DNA of 64,000 nt from Agromyces sp. Root81 (lineage in GTDB: Bacteria > Actinomycetota > Actinomycetes > Actinomycetales > Microbacteriaceae). The DNA is taken from assembly GCF_001429165.1 (NCBI RefSeq), contig NZ_LMIR01000001.1, positions 890,875 to 954,874 of the forward strand. Reading direction: 5' to 3'. Shown piece after piece: positions 8,988-17,198 of the stretch (within the stretch, counting starts at the first letter, position 1; each line of letters starts with the position of its first letter). The translations under genes and the position numbers were made by a program. A model generated the notes under the pieces. The model did not search any database. It had not been told where the DNA came from and saw nothing but the letters and a program-made list of their open reading frames with translations.

Positions 8988-9722
8988 ATGAACCAGGAAG
9001 CTGGTGTCTACGACGTCGAGAAGCCGGCTTTCACAGCCGGACACGCGACAGCGGGTGAAGGCCCCCCGCTGACCCCCGAGACCCTTGACGACTTCGTCGT
9101 ATGGGCTGCCGGCGTGCCGGTCGGCGACATCGACGCCGTTCGACGAAGCATCGCCGATGTCCAGGACTCCGCGATCGCCGAGAGCCTGGGTGAGGAACTG
9201 TGGAAGCTCCCGGTCGAAGACGTCTCCCGCCACATGGTGCTGCTCTCGATCATCGGAGAACTCAGGGACCCTGCCCTCGAGGACGCTCTCGAGGCATTCG
9301 TCTGGCACGAACGCCTCGTCGACGAGAAGGTGGACGACGAGCCGGAGGCGTGCACCTTCGAAGCCCGTCCAGCGGAGATGCTGCAAGCACGCGCTGCCGA
9401 GATGCTCTCGTATCTGCGCACCGAATCGTCGGACAACGCGACGTTGCGGATCGCTACCGAGCACCCGAGCCGCGCAGTGCGGGCCTCCGCAATCGACGCC
9501 CACCTCTTCAACCATGACGACTCCCTGCACGAGATCGACCGGCTGAACTCGATCGTCAAGGCGGAGGACGTCGGGCTGGTCGGTGTCGCGAGGTTCACCC
9601 GAGGCTCCGACCGGGAAGACTTCGACCGTGCCATCGCGGAGTACTTCGACCGCCATCCCGATCAGGCCGCGCCCGCCGTGCATCCAGGTACGGAGCCGGA
9701 TCCGCGGACCGACCGGCAGTAA
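8988..9722 (+). CDS. Unrecognised HEAT-like repeat protein, first gene of a two-gene cassette
   Basis: The protein has 244 residues from ATG 8988, with GAGGAAGAGG upstream. I do not recognise a named family. It is soluble and acidic, with an Ala/Glu/Leu-rich helical character. The segment around HPSRAVRASAIDAHLFNHDDS looks like a HEAT repeat turn, and an earlier part (LSIIGELRDPALEDALEAF) could be another helical hairpin. The Asp/Glu-rich C-terminus ends at RTDRQ. It is followed after 11 bases by the HEXXH metallopeptidase-like gene on the same strand, so the two are probably cotranscribed. A partner, inhibitor or substrate-adaptor role for the peptidase is possible but speculative. Confidence 0.6.
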   Translation: MNQEAGVYDVEKPAFTAGHATAGEGPPLTPETLDDFVVWAAGVPVGDIDAVRRSIADVQDSAIAESLGEELWKLPVEDVSRHMVLLSIIGELRDPALEDALEAFVWHERLVDEKVDDEPEACTFEARPAEMLQARAAEMLSYLRTESSDNATLRIATEHPSRAVRASAIDAHLFNHDDSLHEIDRLNSIVKAEDVGLVGVARFTRGSDREDFDRAIAEYFDRHPDQAAPAVHPGTEPDPRTDRQ

Positions 9723-9733
9723 GGGAGTGCACG

Positions 9734-10501
9734 ATGTGCGAAGACAACAGGAATCTCGAAGAGATCGTCGTTCACGGTCTCATCGGAGTGATGGGCGTCA
9801 ACTACGACGCCTTCAACTCGTGGGCACGCAACTACTTTCAGATCACGAACGACTCTTGGAACCCATGGGGGGTCGGTGACCCGAACGACAAGAGCCGCCC
9901 CTATGGGAAGACGCTCAACGCGATCTTCCTCATCGGGTATGCGCTGAGCGATGACATGAATCGTCAGTGGCATTCGCTGGAGGACTACGAGTCCTTGGCG
10001 GCGGGACCGAACAACAGGTTTCACGACCATAACTACAAACGGCGACTCGTGCAGGTGCAGCCGGAGGCGAGCGCCTCCGGGTCGAGGATCGACATGTTCT
10101 GCCCCCTCTTCGCGCAGGGGTCCATCTCGAATTTCGCGAGCCATCGAGCCGGTGTCCTCATTCATGAGGCGTGGCATCACTGGCAGTACAAGTACAACTT
10201 CAACTCGACGCACCCGACTGGCGGTGCAAGCACGTGGTCGCAGGGCGATAAGTACTACTTCCACGGGGTCGGCGCCTACGCCTTCGGACACTTGCATGCC
10301 TACAACACCAACCCGGCCCAGCTGCGTTTCCACTCGCCGTACCAAGTCGAAGCAGAGTTCTTCGCGGATCTTGCGGAACTCTCGCGCCCACAGGTCCCGA
10401 CGATAGTGACGCAGACCGCCCGCAGCCATGGCAACATCCTTCTGGCCAACGCATTCGTCAACACGGTTGCCTATCGCATCGGAGATCCGAGACCCTGGTG
10501 A
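9734..10501 (+). CDS. Unrecognised putative zinc metallopeptidase (HEXXH)
   Basis: The protein has 255 residues from ATG 9734 with AAGGGAG seven bases upstream. A textbook zinc-binding motif is present at residues 144-148 (LIHEAWHHWQ), with a plausible third ligand in YQVEAEFFADLAEL (Glu206 or Glu208, about 60 residues later). This spacing and the 'HE..H.WQ' context recall the putative peptidases with HEMTHVWQ-type motifs found near secretion systems and toxins, but overall identity cannot be judged here. No signal peptide or membrane segment is seen. Codon use is less GC-biased than in neighbours, suggesting acquisition. Substrate unknown. Confidence 0.65.
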   Translation: MCEDNRNLEEIVVHGLIGVMGVNYDAFNSWARNYFQITNDSWNPWGVGDPNDKSRPYGKTLNAIFLIGYALSDDMNRQWHSLEDYESLAAGPNNRFHDHNYKRRLVQVQPEASASGSRIDMFCPLFAQGSISNFASHRAGVLIHEAWHHWQYKYNFNSTHPTGGASTWSQGDKYYFHGVGAYAFGHLHAYNTNPAQLRFHSPYQVEAEFFADLAELSRPQVPTIVTQTARSHGNILLANAFVNTVAYRIGDPRPW

Positions 10502-10525
10502 GGTCACGGTCAGCTGCATGAGAGA

Positions 10526-11785
10526 TCAGCTGCGTTTGGCGCGCAGCCAGCCGAACGGATGCCGATTGGCCTGGCCCACCGCCTCGAGCCCGCCGAGTAC
10601 GCCCATCACCGCCGATGGCGTCATGCCGCACCGACGTGCGATGTCGGCGAGCTCGCGTGGACTGCGAGTGCTCAGTGCGTCGAGCACGCGCACCGTCTCG
10701 GGCGACGCTGCGGTGCCGCGGGCGCCGCGATCGTCGGACTCCGACCTTGGCGGCCGACCTTCGAACCCGCCACGACGCCCGACTCCCCCGACGAGCTCGG
10801 CCATCTACTCGGCGTCGGTGACGCAGACGGCGTCGTACTCGCGGAACAGCCGATGGCATCCGGCGGAAGCGGGGCTGGTGACCGGGCCGGGCACCGCGCC
10901 GAGCGGCCGGCCGAGCGCGGCCGCATGGCCCGCCGTGTTCAGGGAGCCCGAGCGGAATCCGGCTTCGAGCACGACGGTGCCCTCGCTGGCCGCTGCGATC
11001 AGCCTGTTGCGCTGCAGGAACCGCCATTTCGTGGGCGCAGCGCCGCAGGGCAGCTCGGAGACGACCGCCCCCGTGTCGACGATGCGGGAGAGCAGCGTCT
11101 CGTGCCCCATGGGGTAGAACCGGTCGACTCCCCCGGCGAGGAAGGCGACCGTCGCGCCCTCGCTCGCGAGGGCGGACCGGTGCGCCATGCCGTCGATGCC
11201 GTACGCGCCGCCGGAGACGATCGTGAATCCGCGATCGACGAGTCCGGCGGAGGCCTCCATCGTGACGTGCTCTCCGTACCCGGTCGCCGCCCTGGCGCCG
11301 ACCAGGGCGATCGAACCCGACGACCCGTCGAGTGCCCCCGTACGCCCGCGCACCCACAACCCGAGCGGTGCATGGACACCGAGCTCGTCGACGCCCACCG
11401 GCCAGCCCGCGTCGCCCGGGATCAGGAGACGCGCTCCGACGCGAGCGGCTTGATCCAGGGATCGAGCGAACGCTCCGTGATCGAGTCGCGGCGTCCATCG
11501 CTCGAGCCCGGTCGTCGCCTCGCGTTCATCGATCGTGCCCCCGGCCCGCGTGAGCCTGTCGGCGAACTCGGCCGGACTCACCGCGTCGAGCAGCAGGCCG
11601 GCCGTCGGAACGGCGCCGATCGCGTCGATCGCGCGGCCGAGGAGTCCGTCGCCGGGCTCGGCCACCGAACCGAGGAGCGCCCGGGCGTACACCTCGCCGA
11701 GTGCGAGGTCGTCGGTGATCGGAGCCGATCGCACGGCGGAGAGCTGGGGCAGGGCGGCTCGTGCCGCGCGATGGACGGTGTTCAC
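10526..11785 (-). pseudogene. dprA: dprA (DNA-processing protein A) interrupted by an in-frame amber codon
   Basis: DprA loads RecA on incoming single-stranded DNA during transformation. From GTG 11785 (overlapping the comM stop as GTGA) the reading frame runs through the Rossmann-like DprA core. Visible motifs are ALVGARAATGYGEH, VSGGAYGIDGMAHRSAL, FLAGGVDRFYP and LQRNRLIAAASEGTVVLEA. The frame then hits TAG at 10805-10807, immediately after CVTDAE. The very next codon is ATG and the same frame continues MAELVGG through a DprA C-terminal winged helix (SPRELADIARRCGM...SAVMGVLGGLE) to 10526. The product is thus either a 326-residue core plus a separate 92-residue winged-helix protein made by reinitiation, or a read-through protein of about 418 residues, or a recent pseudogene. 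Confidence 0.85.
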
Positions 11786-13332
11786 AGTGGAAGCCCCTTT
11801 CTGAGGAAGAGTGCGCGCCCGACCTGCTCGAGCCCTGGAGCGCCGGCACCGTCGAGATCGGCGAGCGTCCAGGCGACCTTGAGGATGCGGTCGTAGCCGC
11901 GCATCGTGACGGTGCCGAGCTCGAGGGCGCGATCGAGGTCGGCGGTCGCGCGCCCGCCGGGATGGAGTCCGCCGGCACCGCGGAGCCACGGCCCCGGCAT
12001 CTGGGCGTTCGTGCGCCACGGCGTGCCGCGAAGGCGGTGGGCGGCGCGAGCACGAGCCTCGATCACGCGTTCGCGGGCGACGGCGGTCGAGACTCCGGGG
12101 CGCTCCGCCCCGAGGCGGAGCCCTGCCGCAGTGATGCGCGGAACCCAGAGCTGCACGTCGAGACGGTCGAGGAGCGGGCCGGAGATTCGGGCGAGGTACC
12201 GGCGTCGCGCGGCGGGCGGACAGGTGCATTCGCCGACCTTCGCCCCGTGGTTGCCGCACGGGCACGGATTGGCGGCGAGCACGAGCTGGAACCGAGCCGG
12301 GAACGAGGCGACGGCGTTCGCCCTGTGAATGGCGATCGTGCCCGATTCGAGCGGCTGGCGCAGCACGTCGAGCACCGCCGACGGGAACTCGGGGGCCTCG
12401 TCGAGGAAGAGCACGCCGTGCGAGGCGCGTGCGGCCGCGCCGGGGCGGATCAGCCTGCTGCCGCCGCCGACCATCGCCGCGGCCGTTGCCGTGTGGTGGG
12501 GTGCTTCGAACGGAGGTCGGAGCGAGAGCCCGGATCGCGGCGGCCTGCCGGCGAGCGAGCGGAGGGACGCCGCCTCGAGCGCCTCATCGGCATCGAGGTC
12601 TGGCAGGATGCCCGGCAGCCGGGAAGCCAGCATCGTCTTGCCGGCCCCCGGTGGGCCGAGGAGGAACACGTGATGCCCGCCGGCCGCGGCAGCGAGGAGC
12701 GCCTCGACGGCGTCGTCGTTGCCCGAGACGTCGGCGAGGTCGCCGGACGAGGCGTCGTTCGCCTCGGACGGATCGGCTCGATCCGGCGCCGGAACCGGCT
12801 CGAAGATCCGCTCGTCGAACACACCGCCGTGGCGGACCGCCGCGTCGAGCAGCGAGGCGACTCCGATGACGCTGACCCCGGGCACGAGGCCCGCCTCATC
12901 GGCATTCGCCGTCGGCACCATGACCGTGTCGTACCCCGAACGCACCGCGGCGAGCACGGCCGGGAGGATGCCGTCGATCGGTCGCAGCCGGCCGTCGAGG
13001 CCGAGTTCGCCGAGGTGCACGACCCGCTCGACCGACTCGGCCGAGATCTCCCCGGCCGCCGCGAGGCAGGCGACCGCGATCGCGAGGTCGAACCCCGACC
13101 CGTGCTTCGGCAGTGCCGCCGGCGAGAGGTTGACGGTGAGTCGCCGCTGCGGAAGCGGACAGCCGGCGTTCACCGCTGCGGCGCGTACGCGGTCCCTGGC
13201 CTCGCCGAGCGCTGCATCGGGCAGGCCGATGATGATGAACGCGGGCAGCTGCGACGAGAGGTCGGCCTCGACCTCGACGATCGAACCGGTCAGGCCGAGG
13301 AGCGCCACCGAGCGCGTGCGGGCGACCGGCAT
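11782..13332 (-). CDS. comM: YifB/ComM-family Mg-chelatase-like AAA+ ATPase
   Basis: The protein has 516 residues from ATG 13332 (MPVARTRSVALLGLTGSIVEVEADLS). Domains are an N-terminal Lon-protease-like ChlI fold (about 20-140), then the AAA+ module with Walker A GPPGAGKTML and Walker B GVLFLDEAPEF, then the Mg-chelatase C-terminal region with NPCPCGNHGAKVGECTC. In other bacteria ComM helps branch migration when transforming DNA is integrated. It overlaps yraN by one base (TGATG) and dprA by four (GTGA), so the three form a tight translational unit. Confidence 0.92.
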   Translation of the reverse strand: MPVARTRSVALLGLTGSIVEVEADLSSQLPAFIIIGLPDAALGEARDRVRAAAVNAGCPLPQRRLTVNLSPAALPKHGSGFDLAIAVACLAAAGEISAESVERVVHLGELGLDGRLRPIDGILPAVLAAVRSGYDTVMVPTANADEAGLVPGVSVIGVASLLDAAVRHGGVFDERIFEPVPAPDRADPSEANDASSGDLADVSGNDDAVEALLAAAAGGHHVFLLGPPGAGKTMLASRLPGILPDLDADEALEAASLRSLAGRPPRSGLSLRPPFEAPHHTATAAAMVGGGSRLIRPGAAARASHGVLFLDEAPEFPSAVLDVLRQPLESGTIAIHRANAVASFPARFQLVLAANPCPCGNHGAKVGECTCPPAARRRYLARISGPLLDRLDVQLWVPRITAAGLRLGAERPGVSTAVARERVIEARARAAHRLRGTPWRTNAQMPGPWLRGAGGLHPGGRATADLDRALELGTVTMRGYDRILKVAWTLADLDGAGAPGLEQVGRALFLRKGLPL

Positions 13333-13688
13333 CAGCTGATGCCCTCGAGGTGCTCGATGAGGGCCGGTGCCTCGCTCGGGGCGAGCACGGCGACGGCGTC
13401 GATGCGGATGCGCGAGGCCGCGGCATCCGTCGCCTCGCACCAGGCGATCGCGAGGCGCCGCATGCGCGCGAGCTTCAGGGGCGTGATCGCCTCGAACGGA
13501 TGCCCGTAGTCACCGGACGTGCGCGTCTTGACCTCGATGAACACCGTGTCACGGCCGTCGCGCGCGATGATGTCGATCTCGCCGATTCGGCACCGCCAGT
13601 TGCGCTCGAGCACCTGCATGCCGCGCGCCTCGAGATGCTCGACCGCGAGTTGTTCACCGTGCCGGCCGAGCTCTGCATTGTGCGACAT
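13332..13688 (-). CDS. yraN: UPF0102 / YraN-family endonuclease-like protein
   Basis: The protein has 118 residues from ATG 13688 (MSHNAELGRHGEQLAVEHLEARG), preceded by GGAGGTGG. The restriction-endonuclease-like fold residues are visible in NWRCRIGEIDIIARD (GEIDLI-type) and TVFIEVKTRTSGDYGHP (EVK). The family is ubiquitous and of uncertain function, often beside rnhB and comM as here. Confidence 0.9.
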   Translation of the reverse strand: MSHNAELGRHGEQLAVEHLEARGMQVLERNWRCRIGEIDIIARDGRDTVFIEVKTRTSGDYGHPFEAITPLKLARMRRLAIAWCEATDAAASRIRIDAVAVLAPSEAPALIEHLEGIS

Positions 13689-13856
13689 CCGCACCACCTC
13701 CGCGACCAGCGTCGTGGCTCGCGTCGCCCGCCATGCACGCCGGCCGCACAGCGGTGGAGAACGCGCGAAGATCCGGATTGGGGAGGCGGAGTGTCGCCGC
13801 GGCGGGCAGGATGGAGCGCAACACCGACCCGAGGAACGACGACACGAAGGATCGAC

Positions 13857-14147
13857 ATGACCATCGAACCGATGCCCCTCGACCACGAGTTCACCGCGCC
13901 GATCGGCGTCGACGTCAAGGGTGAGATCTGGGCCTGCGTCGAGATGCCGGGTTCAGCCGAGTTCTTCGGAACCGGCAAGGCCGTCAAGGTCGACGCGACG
14001 GTCGACGGGGTTCCACTGCGCGACGTGGGGCTCATGGTCACCGGAACCGGCGGGCACATGCTCTCGTTGAACGCGAAACTCCGGGCGAAGCTCGGCAAGG
14101 ACATCGGCGACACCGTCACGGTGCGCCTCGAACGCCGCCTCAGCTGA
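13857..14147 (+). CDS. DUF1905-domain protein
   Basis: The protein has 96 residues from ATG 13857 (MTIEPMPLDHEFTAPIGV) with GAAGG six bases upstream. It has the beta-barrel-like pattern of DUF1905 proteins: ...AVKVDATVDGVPLRDVGLMVTGTGGHMLSLN and a closing IGDTVTVRLERRL. The function is unknown. It is the only rightward gene between yraN and DUF2469 and looks like a single-gene insertion in the otherwise leftward cluster. Confidence 0.8.
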   Translation: MTIEPMPLDHEFTAPIGVDVKGEIWACVEMPGSAEFFGTGKAVKVDATVDGVPLRDVGLMVTGTGGHMLSLNAKLRAKLGKDIGDTVTVRLERRLS

Positions 14148-14194
14148 AGCTCGCGGTCGACAGCGACGAGCCCGGCCGGAGCAACCGGCGGCGA

Positions 14195-14527
14195 CTACTC
14201 GTCGAGCGCGAGCTCTTTCGGCAGTTCGAACTCGCGCGTGGCGAGCTCCTCGACGTTCACGTCCTTGAAGGTGAGCACGCGCACGGACTTCACGAAGCGG
14301 TCGGCGCGGTAGACGTCCCAGACCCAGACGTCCTTCATCGTCAGCTCGAAGTAGAAGTCGTGCTCGGTGTCGCGGCGCACGAGTTCGACCTCGTTGGCGA
14401 GGTAGAACCGTCGCTCGGTCTCGACCACGTACTTGAACTGCGACACGATGTCGCGGTACTCCCGATACAGGGCCAGCTCGACCTCGCGGTCGTAGTCTTC
14501 GAACTCGTCCTCATCCATCGCACTCAT
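14195..14527 (-). CDS. DUF2469-family protein
   Basis: The protein has 110 residues from ATG 14527, which overlaps the rnhB stop as ATGA; ATG 14518 is an alternative start with an AGGATGAG upstream. The core EVELALYREYRDIVSQFKYV and ETERRFYLANEVEL identify the actinobacterial DUF2469 family that always sits after rnhB (as Rv2901c does in mycobacteria). The function is unknown. No membrane segment is seen and the protein is strongly acidic at the N-terminus. Confidence 0.9.
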   Translation of the reverse strand: MSAMDEDEFEDYDREVELALYREYRDIVSQFKYVVETERRFYLANEVELVRRDTEHDFYFELTMKDVWVWDVYRADRFVKSVRVLTFKDVNVEELATREFELPKELALDE

Positions 14528-15204
14528 CCTACGCTGAGGTCGAAGAGCGTCGGCGTCGGCGGCACGCGATCGTGCAGCCACGTGGTGCGGTGCAGCTCGC
14601 TCGCGCCGTGCTCGTAGATCGCGGCGAAGTGCGCCTTGCTCGAGTAGCCCTTGTTCTCGTCCCACGAGTAGAGCGGACGCTCGTCGTGGGCGCGGCGCAT
14701 GAACCGGTCGCGGTGCACTTTGGCGATGACGGATGCCGCGGCGACCGACGCGCAGTCGCGGTCGGCCTTGATGCGGGTGACGACTCGCGCCCGGCGTTCG
14801 ATCGACGCACTCAGCCAATCGTGGTTGCCGTCGAGGAGGAGCGGCACATCGTCGATGAGCTCGTTGGCTGCCGACAGCTCGGCGTAGGCGCGTGCGCCGG
14901 CGAGCCCGAGGCAGGCCATGATGCCGAGCTCGTCGATCTCGGCCGCGCTGGCCTCGCCCACTGCGGACGCCCGCACCCAGGCGGCGGCGCGCGGCGCCAT
15001 CGCCTCGCGACGCGGCTCGCTCAGGAGCTTCGAGTCGCGAAGGCCTGCCGGCATGCGTCGGTCGGCGGAGTCGATCAGCACGAGACCGATCGTGACCGGG
15101 CCGGCGAGGGCGCCGCGACCGACCTCGTCGCAGGCGAGCATCATGGGGGCGTCGGCGAGGAACTCCCGTTCGACGCGGAGCGACGGAACCGCTGCGGGCG
15201 CCAT
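14524..15204 (-). CDS. rnhB: Ribonuclease HII
   Basis: Cleaves RNA in RNA-DNA hybrids and removes misincorporated ribonucleotides. The protein has 226 residues from ATG 15204. The catalytic D-E pair is in LACDEVGRGALAGPV (Asp26, Glu27), with RDSKLLS and the conserved ADRDCASVAAASVIAKVHRD. It overlaps lepB by one base (TGATG) and DUF2469 by four (ATGA). Confidence 0.95.
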   Translation of the reverse strand: MAPAAVPSLRVEREFLADAPMMLACDEVGRGALAGPVTIGLVLIDSADRRMPAGLRDSKLLSEPRREAMAPRAAAWVRASAVGEASAAEIDELGIMACLGLAGARAYAELSAANELIDDVPLLLDGNHDWLSASIERRARVVTRIKADRDCASVAAASVIAKVHRDRFMRRAHDERPLYSWDENKGYSSKAHFAAIYEHGASELHRTTWLHDRVPPTPTLFDLSVG

Positions 15205-15950
15205 CAGTCGCTCGCCTCTTCGACGCCGTCGAAGACCTCGGGGTAGTTGCCGAGCCATGCCCAGTGCTCGACGGGCCAGCTGACGACGAACGCACGACCC
15301 ACGACGTTGTCGATCGGCACGAAGCCCTTGAGCGGCGTCTCGCCGTTGTAGCGCGAGTCTTTGGAGTTGTTGCGATTGTCGCCCATGACCCAGAGCGAGC
15401 CCTCGGGCACGACCACGTCGAAGTCGTCGCGCGAGGCCTTGGTGTCGCCGGGCGGCAATGCCACGTAGGGCTCGTCGAGCGGCACGTCGTTGACGCTCAT
15501 CTGGCCGAGCGCGTTGCAGCAGACGACGTGGTCGCCTGGCAGCCCGATCAGGCGCTTGACGAGGTGGTCGTTCGAATCGGGAGCCGAGAGGCCCACGAAC
15601 GACATGAACCAGTCGACGGCGGCCACGAGGGGCGGCTGCTCGGTCTCGACACGGGCCGGGAGCCATCCGCCCGGGTCTTTGAAGACGACGACGTCACCGC
15701 GTTCGAGCGGCGTGACATCGGGCACCAGCTGGTTCACGATGATGCGATCGTCTTTCACCAGCGTCTCCTCCATCGACTGCGATGGGATGAAGAACGACCT
15801 GATGAGGAACGTCTTGATGAGGAACGAGACGAGCACCGCCACGACGAAGATGACGAGCAGGTCTCGGAGGAACAGCAGAACGCCGCGTCGTCTGTTCGGC
15901 GTCGCCGAAGCCGCGCGATCCGTTCGCGTGCCTGTGTCTTCTTCTGTCAT
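15204..15950 (-). CDS. lepB: Signal peptidase I
   Basis: Removes signal peptides from secreted proteins at the outer face of the membrane. The protein has 248 residues: a cytoplasmic N-terminus of about 22 residues, one membrane segment (about 24-50), then the catalytic domain. The Ser nucleophile is in FIPSQSMEETL (Ser59) and the Lys base in LVKRLIGLPGD (Lys132); the GDNRNNSKDSR box E is present. An in-frame TAA abuts the ATG at 15950, so no longer start is possible. The upstream region is occupied by a strong hairpin (15958-15996). Confidence 0.95.
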   Translation of the reverse strand: MTEEDTGTRTDRAASATPNRRRGVLLFLRDLLVIFVVAVLVSFLIKTFLIRSFFIPSQSMEETLVKDDRIIVNQLVPDVTPLERGDVVVFKDPGGWLPARVETEQPPLVAAVDWFMSFVGLSAPDSNDHLVKRLIGLPGDHVVCCNALGQMSVNDVPLDEPYVALPPGDTKASRDDFDVVVPEGSLWVMGDNRNNSKDSRYNGETPLKGFVPIDNVVGRAFVVSWPVEHWAWLGNYPEVFDGVEEASD

Positions 15951-15957
15951 TTAACCG

Positions 15958-15996
15958 CCCGAGCTCCCCACCCAGTCTAGGGGTGGGGAGCTCGGG
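15958..15996 (-). terminator. Strong hairpin between rplS and lepB
   Basis: A perfect 16-bp stem (15958-15973 with 15981-15996) closes on a seven-base loop. It is built from CCCGAGCTCCCCACCC and its complement. It lies after the rplS stop and only eight bases before the lepB ATG, and no T-run follows on the minus strand. It could end rplS transcription, stabilise its 3' end, or control lepB translation. Confidence 0.7.
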
Positions 15997-16031
15997 GAAG
16001 AGTTCGCGTGAACCGCGATCCGCGTGGCGGA

Positions 16032-16379
16032 TCAGGCGTCGCGCTTCTCCTTGATCTTCGCCTTCTTGCCGCGCAGCTTGCGCAGGTAGTACAGCTTCGC
16101 GCGACGCACGTCACCGCGGGTGACGACCTCGATGTGGTCGATCACGGGCGAGTGCACCGGGAACTTGCGCTCGACGCCGACCTGGAAGCTGACCTTGCGG
16201 ACCGTGAAGGTCTCGCGCACGCCCTCGCCCTGGCGGCCGATGACGACGCCCTGGAAGACCTGGATGCGCGCGCGCGTGCCTTCGATGATGTTGACGTGCA
16301 CCTTGACGGTGTCGCCGGGGCGGAAGTCGGGGACATCCGACCTCAGGCTCGCGGCGTCGACGTGGTCGAGAATGTGCAT
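16032..16379 (-). CDS. rplS: 50S ribosomal protein L19
   Basis: Large-subunit protein at the subunit interface. The protein has 115 residues from ATG 16379 ([19 protein letters not shown]), with the L19 signature [16 protein letters not shown] and the basic C-terminus [18 protein letters not shown]. In many bacteria rplS directly follows trmD; here map, a CbiX-like gene and a membrane-protein gene separate them. Confidence 0.97.
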   Translation of the reverse strand: MHILDHVDAASLRSDVPDFRPGDTVKVHVNIIEGTRARIQVFQGVVIGRQGEGVRETFTVRKVSFQVGVERKFPVHSPVIDHIEVVTRGDVRRAKLYYLRKLRGKKAKIKEKRDA

Positions 16380-16449
16380 GTTGGTTCGCTCTCTGCGCCC
16401 GCAACCGGTCGAACGCGGATCATTGGATGGAAGTGTCTGGTGCCGCCTC

Positions 16450-16519
16450 GCACGATCGGATCGTGCGTGCGCGCTCCCCGGAGGCAGAGACCTGCGGCGG
16501 CACAATCCTCTATTGTGCC
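16450..16519 (-). promoter_or_regulatory. Two inverted repeats in the rplS upstream region
   Basis: Upstream of rplS a 7-bp inverted repeat (16450-16456 with 16460-16466, GCACGAT and complement) is followed by an 8-bp one (16499-16506 with 16512-16519, GGCACAAT and complement, five-base loop). The second contains CACAAT, a possible minus-strand -10, with TTGCCC about 18 bases upstream. They could be an operator, a promoter or an L19-responsive leader; the sequence does not decide. Confidence 0.35.
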
Positions 16520-16588
16520 ATGCCGGGGGCCGGGTGGGCAAAAGCGGGTGACGGATGACCCGCGCGATCGCACCCCGAGCGGCGAACG

Positions 16589-17125
16589 CTACTCGCGCAC
16601 CTCGTGGATGATGATCACCTCGTCGCCCCCGTCGTCGAACGGCGGACGCCGCACGCCGGGGCCCGTGGCACCTGCCGAACCGCCCGATGCGCTGCCGGCC
16701 TGAGCGCCGCTCTGCTCGCCGGCGAGCCGTTCGAACTCGGCCATCGAGGCCTTCATGCGGTTCGCGCCGTCGGTGACGAGCTGCCACACGGCGACCCAGA
16801 ACGCGGCGATGCCGAGGAGGATCGCGAGCACGCCGAAGGCCGTCGCGGACGCACCGTAGAACCCGGTGCCGATGATCGAGAGCTGCCAGGCCGTGAGCAC
16901 GCCGACGTCGGTCCACGAGAGCGCACGCTCTTGGCGCACGGTCGGCCGCACATTCGTGAGGAGCGCGACGACGCCGAGCACCACGAACGCGACGGGAACG
17001 ACGATGACGAGCCCGAGCGTGCCCCAGCCGCCTCCGCCGAAGATGGCCCAGCCCACGGCGAGCCACACCGGCAGCACGACGATCGCGATCATCTGCCATC
17101 TGTACAGCGCACGCCTCAGGAGCAT
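16589..17125 (-). CDS. Small multi-pass membrane protein, function unknown
   Basis: The protein has 178 residues from ATG 17125. Four hydrophobic segments are visible, at about 12-30, 35-57, 72-88 and 95-115. A flexible Gly/Ser/Ala-rich linker and an acidic C-terminal tail ending [15 protein letters not shown] follow. I recognise no functional motif. It lies between map (divergent) and rplS (same strand); the 209 bases before rplS suggest separate expression. Confidence 0.6.
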   Translation of the reverse strand: MLLRRALYRWQMIAIVVLPVWLAVGWAIFGGGGWGTLGLVIVVPVAFVVLGVVALLTNVRPTVRQERALSWTDVGVLTAWQLSIIGTGFYGASATAFGVLAILLGIAAFWVAVWQLVTDGANRMKASMAEFERLAGEQSGAQAGSASGGSAGATGPGVRRPPFDDGGDEVIIIHEVRE

Positions 17126-17198
17126 GGTTTCAGCGTAATCCGGACTCGCTGCGCGCGTGCCGAGTGTTCACTCAGGGCGGAGCCGCCAGAATGGAGTC

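Noticed and set aside
8829-9683. Leftward 284-codon reading frame antisense to the HEAT-like gene
   Set aside because: The rightward frame has a good ribosome-binding site, codon bias and a coupled downstream gene; the leftward translation is Val/Arg/Gly-rich without motif.
9662-10519. Leftward 285-codon reading frame antisense to the HEXXH gene
   Set aside because: The rightward frame has the zinc motif and a strong Shine-Dalgarno; the leftward frame has neither.
10801-10810. Frameshift in dprA
   Set aside because: The two halves are in the same frame; the only break is the TAG codon, so it is a nonsense change rather than a shift.
11761-13509. Rightward 582-codon reading frame over comM
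   Set aside because: Antisense to comM, which has Walker and Mg-chelatase motifs and overlaps its neighbours precisely.
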